The translations under genes and the position numbers were made by a program. A model generated the notes under the pieces. It was not told the origin of the DNA. It was given only the letters and a program-made list of their open reading frames with translations, and did not search any database. From Chionis minor (Eukaryota > Chordata > Aves > Charadriiformes > Chionididae), in the NCBI GenBank assembly GCA_013398295.1, contig VZSF01003931.1, positions 373,211-437,210 of the forward strand: a stretch of 64,000 nt of DNA, in the 5' to 3' direction. Shown in pieces: positions 53,270-64,000 of this stretch (within the stretch, counting starts at the first letter, position 1; every line of letters starts with the position of its first letter).

Positions 53270-53440
53270 GCAGCAGAGGCGGTAGATAACGCTGTGTGAG
53301 CGCTGCAGCCCGCAGCGCTGCCTCCAGCCCGAGCGCTGCAGCCTCGCGCACGCCTGGACGCGTCCTCGGGCGGCTGGGTGGCACCCTCGTGTGCAGCCAC
53401 GCTGCTCCAGACACGCAGACCATAACCTGCGTGCTGTCTC
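53270..53440. promoter_or_regulatory. Short CpG-rich patch
   Basis: A dense cluster of CpG sites with repeated GCGCTGCAG words (CAGCGCTGC, GAGCGCTGCAGCC) in otherwise CpG-poor DNA. It could be a small CpG island or enhancer, or a decayed GC-rich repeat. It lies immediately upstream, on the minus strand, of the candidate terminal exon at 53172-53231, that is, inside its preceding intron. Confidence 0.35.
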
Positions 53441-56155
53441 ATCTCATAGCCAGGCAGCTCTGCCAAGATTTAGCAGAGCGATGTGAAGCAGCCTCGCTTC
53501 TCGTCCACAAGCTGAGATAAATCAGGAGGGATGGATGTGCTCTATATACAGAACCCACTCAGCCGAAAAGAAGCAAGAGCAAGGAAAGGATTTTAAGCCT
53601 GGCAGGGTGGATGTTTTTGTATCTGAATAAAATGAGGTATTTATAGAATTTACTGACACAGTTTTTATTTACTGTAACGTGAACCAGTGTTCAAACCATT
53701 TTCTCCTGAGCCAACAGAAAGGAATTTTTGAAAAGCTAGAGGACAAGGCAACTTTCCAAAATCAAACCTGAATTCTCCTAAAGAGAGGGAGGAGGGATCT
53801 TCTGTCTGCAGCGGTGCCTGTCATGTCAGAGACAGAACGCAGGTTTACTCTGAACGGTTTCATCCATCAATACATTTGAACACAGTTATTATCACCATGA
53901 GTTACTGCGTAATTACCGTTGTTCCCAACAGAGTTCCTGTTTCATTGCTGTTTAATTATGTGCATTATTTCAGCGTAACTATGCAATTTAAATCATGTCA
54001 CTTGGAAATAAATGTTCCAGGCGAGGCAGTGTCATAACACAAGAAGCTGCGTAGCCAGGCTATGGCTGCTGGAAAAGTCTATGAAGTCGTTTGTTGATCT
54101 AACCTACCGCTGTCTTCTGGAGGAAGCATAGAGACACGCTAGTTCATACCTTGGTCATTAAAGGCAGATGTCTGAAACAGTTGTGGATGTCCTTTGTGTG
54201 ACAGAGTCTGAAGAAACCTTAGTGCCAACAGAAGTGGAAGGGTAAAGATGTTTAGTAAATTCTTCCCCTTGGATCCAGCTACAGTAAGCGTATGCATTTG
54301 TTGCCAGCATAAGAGCCTTTTCCCAGGGAATATTTCTAAATAGATCTTAGTTCTGAGGATCCCTGTTTAGCTCTTGTCTGTGTTCTGCTGAGCACAGTTT
54401 TCCTGTAATAGCCATGATTTTAGGGTCATGGCAACTAATACAGTTTTGACCTTTTTCTTAAAGATTTAATCTGCTAAAAAAGGAAAAATGGGAAGCTCCA
54501 CAGCTCCTGAAATTTCTGAGCCAAAAGATTTTCTTGTGATATTTCTTGCCCTTTTCCTACACTACAAGTTTAATAAAACAGCCCATGAAGCTGTCCTCTA
54601 AGGAAAGCTCACTCTTTGAGGCATGTTCAAACAAACATCTTCTTAGCATTATTCCAAGGAGGATGGGACAAGTGTAAAGCTGCACTGGCCAAGGCGTGTT
54701 CCTAGCCACCTCAAAGAGAGACATGAGACACGGTCACCGAGACAGGCTTCTTTGGCAGCAGCTCAAACCAGAGGCTCTCTGTCAATCAGCATTTATCCCA
54801 GGCACACCTGGGGAGTCAGGTATGTTTGTACACGCGCTTTGAAATTCCAAACTGCCCACTTCTTGGTGTCGGAAGTGGGGAACAGGGCAGTTTAAAAACA
54901 AGATATAAAACATTAGGATTTTGGAAAGAGAGAACAATTTAGTAATAATTTTGACCTGGAAAGAGCAAGAGTCTCAGTAAAAGGTAGAAGCCGCTTCAGA
55001 GTGATGACTTGGCATGGGAAGCTAGAAAACAGTAGCGTCGAGGTTACATCCTGCAAAAAAGTGACAATGCTGTCTTAGCACGCAAACATGTCGTGGAATG
55101 CATGTTACTGAAGGCTATTCAAGTATGTGTAAGCATATTTTATAACGAAATACTAGACAAAATTATATGCTGAGAGGAATGGATGGAACCAGTGTGTGCC
55201 TGAGATACAACGATAAGCTCTGTGTGAAGGTCGTAACTTAACCAGTGCTACAGCAGAACCAATCAAGAGAAGAAGTATGAACAAGATGTGATGGATGTAA
55301 AGGATGCATTTATATATTCATGGCCAGAAATCCGTTAAACAAAATGGAAAATTGCACACTGCAAACATAAGGACGCCTTGCCCTAAAGAAATAGATAACG
55401 GCCACCAACCAGAAACAAAAAGTTAGCAAAATACTCTGAAAAAAGTAAAAAATACTATAGAAGTAAAGTATTCTGAAAAATGGTATTTAAAGTCTTAGAA
55501 TATTCACAAGAATCGGCGTGTTTTTTTTACAGAGTTTCTCCCACAGGGAAAAGAGAAAACTTCAAATATGACATTGCAACAATGATTATATTCAACATGT
55601 AAAAGGAAACTCACAAAAATTAATACTGCCTTTCCAGAGGATCATGAGTTGTATGTTAAAAGTTTAAAAGAAACATACTAGACAAAATAGGTGAATCCTG
55701 AATGAGATCAATGTACTTAGGTTTCACTGTGATTTTCTTTCTACAGACTTTGAAATCATTAATTGTAATGTAGTATTTTCTCAGATGAAGGAGGATAGAA
55801 TCTGGAATTTCCTTATTTTATTTTAAACTATGTATTATTTTAATATTTCTAATAATGTGAAGTGTTCTCAGAGAGACGACCTAGATCCAACCCAAAGCAT
55901 ACTTTTGGTTTAGGAAGACGAGTCTAAAAGATGTTCAGTATTAACGTTTGCCATGTTACTTACTATCACTGGAAAATGTGAATACTCTTAAATAGTGTTC
56001 TCTCTGAATAAAAGAGATCATTAATTTGATCCAGCAAATTTGATTATTATTCAAAAGCCTCTATCCTATATTAACTCTTAAGTGTTCAGTTTAGACAGAT
56101 GATATGGCAAATTAAATGTGATATGAGATAAAGCGTTTTCTTTCTCTCTGATCAG
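53441..56155. other. Unassigned non-coding DNA
   Basis: No repeat or gene recognised. The part 53640-54010 is non-repetitive, with many TAATTA/ATGCAATTTAAAT-type homeodomain-like words, the texture of conserved non-coding elements, but this is only an impression. The remainder is ordinary AT-rich sequence. Confidence 0.4.
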
Positions 56156-56288
56156 GTATTTTTAGCTTTCTGAATGCTGGTGTTGCAAGGGACAATTCAG
56201 TTTGAGATAATGGCTGAACAGAAGATAACCATGATGTGGCTCTTCCTCTGTCATCTTATTACACCCTGTTTAGCCTTCTCTCTGGCAG
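56156..56288 (+). CDS. Candidate first coding exon encoding a signal peptide (coding part from 56210)
   Basis: The exon is preceded by GTTTTCTTTCTCTCTGATCAG, a strong acceptor. It starts with 54 nt of leader and then has an ATG at 56210 in good context (A at -3, G at +4). Twenty-six codons and one base follow before a strong donor, CAG with GTAAGA. The peptide starts MAEQKI and continues MMWLFLCHLITPCLAFS. It has a short polar N-region with a lysine, a hydrophobic core at about residues 8-17, a proline at 19 and a Cys-Leu-Ala cleavage motif ending at residue 22, a textbook secretory signal. The phase-1 exon end after a signal peptide is typical of genes encoding Ig-domain and other modular extracellular proteins. 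An in-frame ATG 36 nt upstream (56174), right after a TGA, has poor context and would add 12 residues. I cannot name the gene. Its next exon was not found in the window. Confidence 0.5.
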
Positions 56289-59200
56289 GTAAGATGACCC
56301 CCCCATGTTAATTCATTTAACTGTTTTCAGTTTTATTTCAAGGTCAATTCTGCTGTTTGTATGGCTTTAATTTATTTCTGCAGGTACAGTGAATTACTAA
56401 ATATGAATAATGAAGCTGTAAGGAAGCATACTTACTACAATGGGAGCCATAATTCAAAGCTTGAAAAAATAGAGATCTGGACCTTAAATTTGTTTTCGTC
56501 TATTCTAATTCAGTACATAGAATTACTTCTTTCTCTAGATTATAAAAAATGTATCAACCATCTATTATTTCTGCACAGGTGATCAACAGATGATCCATTA
56601 GAAGAACAGAAATAAGCCCACAAGAAGAGATACCAAACACAGTATTCTGTAATATAGACACCATCTAAAATTCATAAAATTCGTAAAATCCTACCAGCAC
56701 AATATAGTGGTTGTTTTCATAGTGCAATGGGGAAATGCTGCATATACTGACCTGAATTTTAAACTACAAATGGTAAAAATTTTCATAAATAGAGATGGGT
56801 CCATAAATATTAAAACATTCATGAATCATATTTCTAACATCTGAAATTACAGAGATATTTGCAACTGAAATTTTGTTTCAGTTGTAAGAGATGGAAGGAG
56901 CTCTTTGGAAACTTAAAATTCAGGATTAAAGCCTAGTTCCTATTCCAACAGTTCTGAACAACTTGGAGATTTGTAAAACCTGTTTCGGACATCAATAACA
57001 ATTTAAATGAATGCTGTTTTTTATTGCTATGATAAATTGGATTGCCAGCATAAGCAGAGCTCTTCCCAAGAAAGGAAGTGTTTTGCTTATGTATAGAGTG
57101 CATGAACTGAGACCTGGGAATGGAAAAAGCGGAATAATTAAATTGTGCATATGTGAAATATTGACTAAGGTCTGAGAAGTTCAAATATTGTGTACTAATG
57201 ATTCAGTTATTTTCAAGGTAGGCTTTAGATCCTTCCCTACTTTGAGGGGAAAGTTACTCATAAAGCTAGTTCTACTGCATTTCATAAAACATTCTTGTGT
57301 TTCTCTGGATTCTTTATGTAATTAACAAGTCCCTAATTGAAATGAACTGTTCATAGTCTTGCTTAATCTGGCCTACCATTTCAGGCATCACGTCAATTTC
57401 ACTGCCATGAGACCATATTGTTTATACTATTGAGTCCAAAAATCTGATTAATATTGTGATGTAAGCTTATTGCCTTTAAGAAATGACTCAGTAGCTCACA
57501 GGAGTGCTTTTTGGTTTAATGAGAACTTTATTTTATTCTATGAAGGGTTTGAACTCAGTTCTTTATATCTGAGTTTTCTGGAGGATATACTGGCACCTAA
57601 TAAAAGTAAAATGTTGTGATCTCATGCTTACAGTGCATTTATTATATTTGTTCAAGGGCATTTTCTTTGTTAAGATATGAGGGTTGCTGGTGGCATGAAA
57701 ATTAAAAATAAAAATTCATCACTTTAATACTGGCCTTCTCCTGAAAAAAGAATCCATCAATTACTGTTGGTACTGCTACATATGCGATTTCATGCTGGAC
57801 GTGGTGACATCAAACAAAATAACCAGCTGCAGTAGCCAAGCAAGTGCTGGACATTGGTTGATAACAGAGTTGAGCCAATCACTTAGAACAGATGTTGAGG
57901 TAATTTCCTGACAGGCCAGACCAGAGAATTAATGCTATTACTTGTGTATTATGCACATTGCAGTTGTGCCCAGAAGCCAGAATTCCTGCCACCAGAATGT
58001 AGCTCCTGGCAAGTGCCTTAGGATCACATGGGAAGGTTGTGTGCTATGAGGGTCACGAGTAAGTGGCATAGGAAGAACTAAGATGGGTTTGATGATGCTG
58101 CATTCAGTTTGAGTATGCGTTGATATATTCATAGCAATGTTAGTTTGATCTTTTGCTTGACTGTAATTAGCTATGTTAGGCTATGATTCCTGTAAGAAGA
58201 ATAGGAGGCATTGGCGTGGAGGGTTTTGAATGGGACCAGGTTCTAATAGTGCCGTTCCCAGTTCAAAGAAATGTCCTAGCTTATCTTCTGGTATAGAATA
58301 AATCCAGGACTTGCTTGTGGTTGTGGTTTTTTTTTTTACTATTATTGCAAGGCTGAGTAGTGCACATACTCTCTGCTCTTGGACCTGCTCTACTGTGCAT
58401 AAATAATTAAATATCCATTTCAGTTGAGAGAAAGTCTGCTTCTGTCATCTAGGGTTTATGGTGCCCCTCTGGATTATGTAAATCTGATGTTGCAGTCTTT
58501 ACTCGGCCCCAGCACTTGAATCTTGCTGGAGGGTTTCTCATTTCAAATGAGTGCTAGAGCTGCTGGCAGTCAGTCTTCACAAATTTTTCCTTTTCAATGT
58601 ATTTCTTGGCAATGAAAATGTCATGGTAACCAGAAAGTACGTAGCTGCAGTAACCAAGATAAAATATAAGGGGTTGCTTGGGAGTGTCCATGGTATGGTT
58701 AAAAAGTGAGAAATAGATACTGTAGAGAAAGAAAGCACATAATTAGAATGATCAGGTCAAGTTCTAGGAGGTGTTCTTTCAGACACGATACTGTCAAGGA
58801 GAATGCTGGCAATGTCAACAGTAATGGAGAATGTGGGAATCAGGGATTTTTTTGAGTAAAGATCATGAGTTCTCATTTCAATAACAAGACACACCAAGCA
58901 CCACCAGAGTGAAGAGATAAGTTAGCTGGGAGATGTTGAAAGCAGAATATTTAAAAAGTTGTTTTCGCACTTTTTAACAAAACATGGGATTTCTTTGGAA
59001 GTATATTTGGCTCGCCTTGCCAAAGGTGCTGGACCCACAGTTCTAGGTGGTCCTACCTTGTAAATTGCCTTCAGGCAAACTGATCCATGACTCTGGGGTC
59101 ACCGGTCAAGGTTTTTGCAACCCATGTCTCCTAAACAGACCTACTGTATTAACTGCTCTGGGACCAGGAAACGGATAGCTTCCGGAGTCAATGTCCTTTG

Positions 59201-59308
59201 GGATGTCTCACCATATGATCTGTCCCAAGTTCAAAGATATCAGCCAAAAAGCCTGAAAGTATTCAGAATTCACAGATTTGACTGAGGGTCAAGAACTTTC
59301 AGACTTAC
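56289..59308. other. Intron-like unassigned DNA
   Basis: If the signal-peptide exon is real, this is the start of its downstream intron. A frame at 56361-56582 follows a CTGCAG acceptor-like site but hits a stop at once when joined in phase to the upstream exon, so it is not the next exon. A 10-T run lies near 58328. Nothing else recognised. Confidence 0.4.
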
Positions 59309-59336
59309 CAGCCAGAAGTATTTGGGAAACAAGGAG
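59309..59336 (-). other. Candidate 28-nt minus-strand microexon
   Basis: On the minus strand, CAGGTTTTCATCTTTCTAG is a strong acceptor and GCTG followed by GTAAGTCT is a near-consensus donor. They bracket 28 nt that are open in all three frames. In the frame ending on a codon boundary, which would join to the candidate terminal exon at 53172-53231, it reads SLFPKYFWL. Two strong sites this close together are notable, but the coding content is too short to test. Confidence 0.2.
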
Positions 59337-62300
59337 CTAGAAAGATGAAAACCTGAAGCTGCACTGACTTGAGATGTTCAGAATTTGGCTTGAAAGGGTG
59401 ACAGTTATTTTGGCACTCTGTAAGCTAAGGATTTTTACCTGTTTTCAAATTGATCTTTTTCCTGCTCCAGCATATTTAAAAAGAAATTTTCCCAGACTGA
59501 AATACATATTTTTTATAAACTTGGAGTTTGCCTTGGAATAAAATTGCTGACTTTTAGCCAGTTCTGTTTTGTGGTAATCGAAGGCAGAAGCTGAGAACTG
59601 TTGCAGTGGTTGGCCATTTCCCATCAGTGGGGAATGTGCACTTACTTGACTGCAGGGAAGCAAACATTACACGAATCGGTGCATTGGAAATTTAGACTTC
59701 TTCAATAGGACAGGAGCAATATTTATTTTCCAGGTAAATTAGTGCTTGAAGTGTAGTCTTGTGAGTATAAATTGATGAAAAAGCTATAAGTAATTTGGTC
59801 TTTCACTTACTGATAGAACAGACAGTTATAATAAAGGTTGCTTTACAGAGTGCACTTTGAGCGGTGAAAGGCAAGTGAGAGCAGCAAATCACTCCTCAGG
59901 GAACACAGGGATGATTGTCAGTCCACTGCCAAGAAAGTTATTTCATGCCTGTTACTGGTAATATTTGACTCTCTTCACTGACATCTGGGTTCTCTCCAGC
60001 ATGCTTCTAAGTTACCTTTTACTCCCCATTAAATTTATAACTTATTCCTAAGTCTGAATTTTCAATTTTTCTTTCATCTAGTACATCCCATATAAATCAA
60101 TGAACCAAAGTGTATCTTCACTTGGGATAGTAACCTTGCACCAAAAGAATTAAGTCGTTTTCAGCAACAGGCTTGTTTTGTTTCTTCCTCCAAAACACTA
60201 ATTAAAAGCTGCAAAGGCCCTATATTTTATTACGCTTAATGAATACTTGATTACATTTGGCTATAAGAGGAATCAATAGCAAAAATATGGTACTGCGTTC
60301 CTCCAATATTTTATTTCTAATCAAACTGTTCTACTTTTTACCACAGTGCAGAGCCAGGCAGTACCTGAGTTTGGCCTAGATCAGGCCTCAAAAGGCAGCT
60401 TGTCACTCTAATGATTATTTTGGATTGTGTAAAATGAACTAATAGTCCAGGACTAAAAAAGTCAAAAGCACTTCTGCTTTTTAGGGAACCTAATGCCTTA
60501 TTTTCAAAAATGACTAGGACACCAAGCTTTAGTGAAAGCTGGTAAAGCGAGGAAGTCAGTAAGAGAGAGTGCCTCTCAGCGCAGGGCAGTTATTTCGATG
60601 TACATGCGGATGCGATCAGACAGCATGCTGAATTTCTGAGTACATTGACGGTATTGCGTGGGGAGATTGCGCAGGGTAGCTACTGCATTCTGCGTTCAGC
60701 CCTAATTTGCTGAGCACTGGCTTTCCCACGAGATCAACGTGTTCGGCTCTTAAGTCAGTTTTGAAGTAACATTTTTGTTCTTAATGAAAAATCACCTAAA
60801 TAATTTAAATATCTGATAGGCAAATGTGAATATGTTTAAAAGTACTATACGTGGTGTTGGCTGGCATTCCTCTTGGCAGTCTGAGAAGACAGGCAAACTG
60901 TAGCCTACCATTCTTAGGCATAAGTGGAGAAACTTGCTCTGCCAAGGGTTGGAGCTTTTCATACTTGAAACTTGCCGTAAAGGCGAAACTGCGTCATTAA
61001 CAATGCGGCTCTTCAAGGACTTCACTGGCACATGTGAGATAGGAGTAATTCTCCTGCTCTTTTTGTCCAGAAAAGTAGAGGCAGCCTTCCCAAAGACAAA
61101 CTAACCCTTCCATATAATAGGGAGTGGGACTGTTTGAGTGGTTACTTTTTCTGCTTGAGTGCTGACTGGTTCTCGGAAACTGATGTCTCTTTAGTGTCTT
61201 GCTGGCTTACACTGGTACCTATTCTCCATCAGGATACCGGAATCTTCTTTATAGACCACAAAATGCTACGTCATGTGTTTTGTAGACATGAACACATTTC
61301 AGCTTCAGCACACAAGCTTCCCGTGAATGCCAAGAGCAACTTTTCCCACTTGATTATGAGAGAAGTCAAAAAAACAGCTAACCCTCAACCCTTAAATTAT
61401 AAATAGCTTGGATTTTCTCTGGAACAGTATGTTCAAAAATACATGTTACAAACTGAGGGTCAGAATCTACATTATTTAAAGCTTTTTACCACAACATACA
61501 GCATTATTCACAATTGCTAAAGAGAAATTTTCTTCTAAAGTACAAAGTGGGTGAATATACTTAATATCTGTTTACCTTGTCTGCCATGTCCCTAGAAGAC
61601 CATTTCATGCTACTGCAGAGTGCCTGACATTTGCAAATAAATAATCAAAATGTGTTTTGTGATCATAATGCTCAGAAACCTGGAAGTGCCTTGTTTTCCT
61701 TCCTGTGAGCCTGGTAGAGATATTTTTACTCATTCCCAGATCATCTTGTTTCTGAGCATGAGCTTCTTAGCTACTAGTAGGTGTCCTCATTTCTGTGACA
61801 TATTGAAAACAGTACGAGATCCACTTCTAAATATCAAGTGGTTTCTAGGCTTGCTGATGCAGAGCTTGATGACTTAATGCTAGTGAAGATAATGAACGAG
61901 TCCAAGGCTCTTCTGTTCAGTGTCCATTAGCACTCAAGGTTAATCTAGCCATGCGCTGCGTCAACAGAACTTTGTCCCTCTCTCATGTGAAAATATGTAA
62001 CAGGATAAAACAAAGTCCATTAGATCAATACCGATGAGAGTGATACCAAATGACTGTCTTGAGCAGCCACCTTTGGCAATGTTAAATGCCAGGGAAATAG
62101 AGAGGTGTACTGGAAGCAGGACGAGAAAGAGAAAGAGAAGGGTCATTAGAAACATTAGGATGGTAATTAAAATAAAATTATATCAGTTCACGGTGAGAGT
62201 GACAGGATCTTAAGGTTTTCCATGTGTTTTAGCATCTTTCTGACATTGACCTTTGGAAAATTTTCACTGTAATTTGCTATTGATATTCACATCTCTATTT

Positions 62301-63868
62301 GTGGTGGTTTTAGAATCCAGTTGCTTCTTATCCAGCAGAGGACTTGAACATGTGCTGAACCATCGTGTTCATAAGTAAGCTGGTTGATTTGGCTCAAGTT
62401 ATGTGCTTAGATTTTGTGATGCATTGAGTTCCTGAAAGAATATGAGAGGCCTTTAATGAACTTAAATCAATGCTGTCTCAATATTATTTGCTTTAAGTGA
62501 ACAATATTACCATTTTACCCACCTGAAAGTTGAAGTTAAAGATCTTAATATTTCCAGAAGAAGCTCTTGTAGCCATCTGTTAGTAAAACTTACCGTCTTC
62601 AATTCAAAATAAATTTTCATTATAGTGGAATTGTTAGGTGCTTTTCCATCAAAGCACTACTGCTAACCTTCTTACAATTATGTTCAAAATTAATTGGTTT
62701 ATGCACAGACATTCTGAAAGGAAAAGTCATACTGTTTTGCCTTTTTTTAAAGCAAAATGGTAATTTGTTAATGTATGCAATCTGTAGGCCGTGAAGAGCA
62801 TTCAGATCTTTCTCCCTTTATGTTTAAGCACTCCCTTCTCATATATGGAGGTTTGGTCTTCTAGTCTTGGAGCCTGGGTTTTTTTTACTATGGAATTGAA
62901 TGTGTTTTCAGGATTAGGGCCTTAGGGTACATCCTCTGTAGCTTCTGAACACATGGATTTGTAGGCATATATAGTCCTGCATGTTTTACTGCCAGCCCTT
63001 CACTGTATTTCAGTAATATCCATCATAATTTCCTCTGATAGTTACTTTTACATATGGTACCTTACGCACTAATATTTTTCTGTTTGACACATGCAAGTTG
63101 TTCCTCCGAGTAAAGCAACTTTTCAGTGATGCTGGATCTGGGAGCCCTTACAGAAGCTTGAGCGCCCTAAGTATTGGTTAAGGGAAAGCTTGCTCCATTT
63201 TCTTTAATCAGCTGTTTCCCTTATTAAGAGTCAATTACTTTTCTTTGGTTTTTTGTGTTTAATTTAAGGATTTAGTGAGATTAAGGACACTTTAGAATAA
63301 ATACAGCTAATATACAAATAGACATCCATTAAAAATCTCTTGCTCGTGAATCACAGTATGTGAATCATTTGAATGAAGTGACTTGATCTTACATTTGACT
63401 TCCCATTAAATCTGCTTTCCCAATCAATTCCCACGTAACTATATATCCACCATTTCTGATGAATCACTTGAAGTATATAACTTTAAAAAAAATTCATAAA
63501 GGTTTAATAACTTTGTAAATAAGGAATAAGTTAAGATATTATTTTCATTCCCAAGTGAAAAATATTTCACAGCTCCTGCATGAAAAATAGATTATAACTA
63601 CCCTATAAGGCAACATGAAAAGGTATACTTGTAATGAATGTAGAAAATGAAGCCGTGCTTGAAATCAGTATATCAAATTAGAAAGTGAGATTTATAACAT
63701 TTTTGCTTATTCTCACACTAGCCATATGAGGGCAGAATTATGCACAAGTGTCCTAACATGGTTTAGTGACCTGTCTTTGAGAGACATTGTTATAAAAGAC
63801 TAACAGAAAAATTACAATATTCTATTCTGTATGGTATTTTCTGTTTTATTCTGCTTCTCTGTATTCAG
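59337..63868. other. Unassigned non-coding DNA
   Basis: At 60571-60600 the words TCTCAGCGCAGGGC and GTTATTTCGATG echo the possible MITE fragment near 46560-46590. A few weak splice-like pairs exist (for example around 61578). No convincing gene or named repeat was found. Confidence 0.4.
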
Positions 63869-63939
63869 GTTAGATAGAGAATTGATTATGCAAAATGTGA
63901 CAATGAGTACATTGAAAATACAGGTAGCAGTCTGTACAA
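63869..63939 (+). other. Candidate exon with two possible donors, 71 or 55 nt
   Basis: The acceptor is very strong: TTTTATTCTGCTTCTCTGTATTCAG just before 63869. One frame is open and reads LDRELIMQNVTMSTLKIQ after a single leading base. It can end at GTAGCA (63924) on a codon boundary or at the better donor GTAAGT (63940) after five more residues. The phase does not continue the signal-peptide exon directly (a TAG would be formed), so if both belong to one gene another exon must intervene. I do not recognise the sequence. Confidence 0.3.
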
Positions 63940-64000
63940 GTAAGTTAAATAAATAAATTGAAGGAATGATCCATCCATTTCAGGGTCCCTACAAAATACA
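63940..64000. other. Window end
   Basis: A short A/T-rich remainder. A further CATTTCAG acceptor-like site at 63976-63983 precedes the last bases, too short to interpret. Confidence 0.4.

Noticed and set aside
56361..56582. Plus-strand frame after CTGCAG as the second exon of the signal-peptide gene
   Set aside because: Joining it to the exon ending at 56288 produces a stop after a few codons, so the phase is incompatible.
1..64000. tRNA genes, rRNA, CRISPR arrays, operons and bacterial regulatory sites
   Set aside because: No clover-leaf A/B boxes, rRNA cores or regularly spaced direct repeats were seen by eye, and the sequence is vertebrate nuclear DNA.

Overview
The window looks like bird nuclear DNA. 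The main evidence is a recognisable chicken-repeat-1 (CR1) LINE 3' end at about 9918-10275. It is inverted and carries the characteristic CR1 tail octamers. A second short CR1 3' tail lies in the forward direction at about 43362-43434. Several much older CR1-type remnants of the kind shared by birds, turtles and crocodilians also occur (about 13375-13640, 26810-27260 and 42090-42420, possibly 17490-17680). There is no sign of a compact prokaryotic, viral or organellar gene layout. Open frames are short, overlapping and unrelated to one another, and intronic or intergenic AT-rich sequence fills most of the window. I did not recognise any gene by name.

Layout: 1-9.9 kb is mostly unassigned DNA with two candidate small exons (2803-2910 and 8459-8523) and a GC/CpG-rich patch (4190-4740). 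From 9.9 to 27.3 kb come the young CR1, old CR1 pieces, a possible DNA-transposon MITE relic near 20.4 kb and a GC-rich patch near 23.4 kb. From 27.4 to 45.4 kb the sequence is sparse, with one candidate 56-nt exon (27450-27505), a CA microsatellite, a pentanucleotide repeat, an old CR1 and a short CR1 tail. From 45.4 to 48 kb there is a 15-nt microexon candidate, a 52-bp AT palindrome and a putative solo LTR of an old endogenous retrovirus.

The last 11 kb hold the best evidence for genes. A plus-strand exon at 56156-56288 encodes a signal peptide and has good splice signals at both ends, so it may be the first coding exon of a secreted or membrane protein. A minus-strand exon at 53172-53231 would be the last coding exon of another gene whose other exons must lie to the right. 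If both are real, the two transcription units overlap on opposite strands to the right of 56 kb. A 28-nt minus-strand microexon candidate (59309-59336) and a 71-nt plus-strand candidate (63869-63939) lie in that region.

All exon calls rest on splice-site and reading-frame inspection only. Isolated decoy splice sites are common in 64 kb, so transcript or cross-species alignment is needed to confirm them. I found no undescribed biological system that the sequence itself can support.
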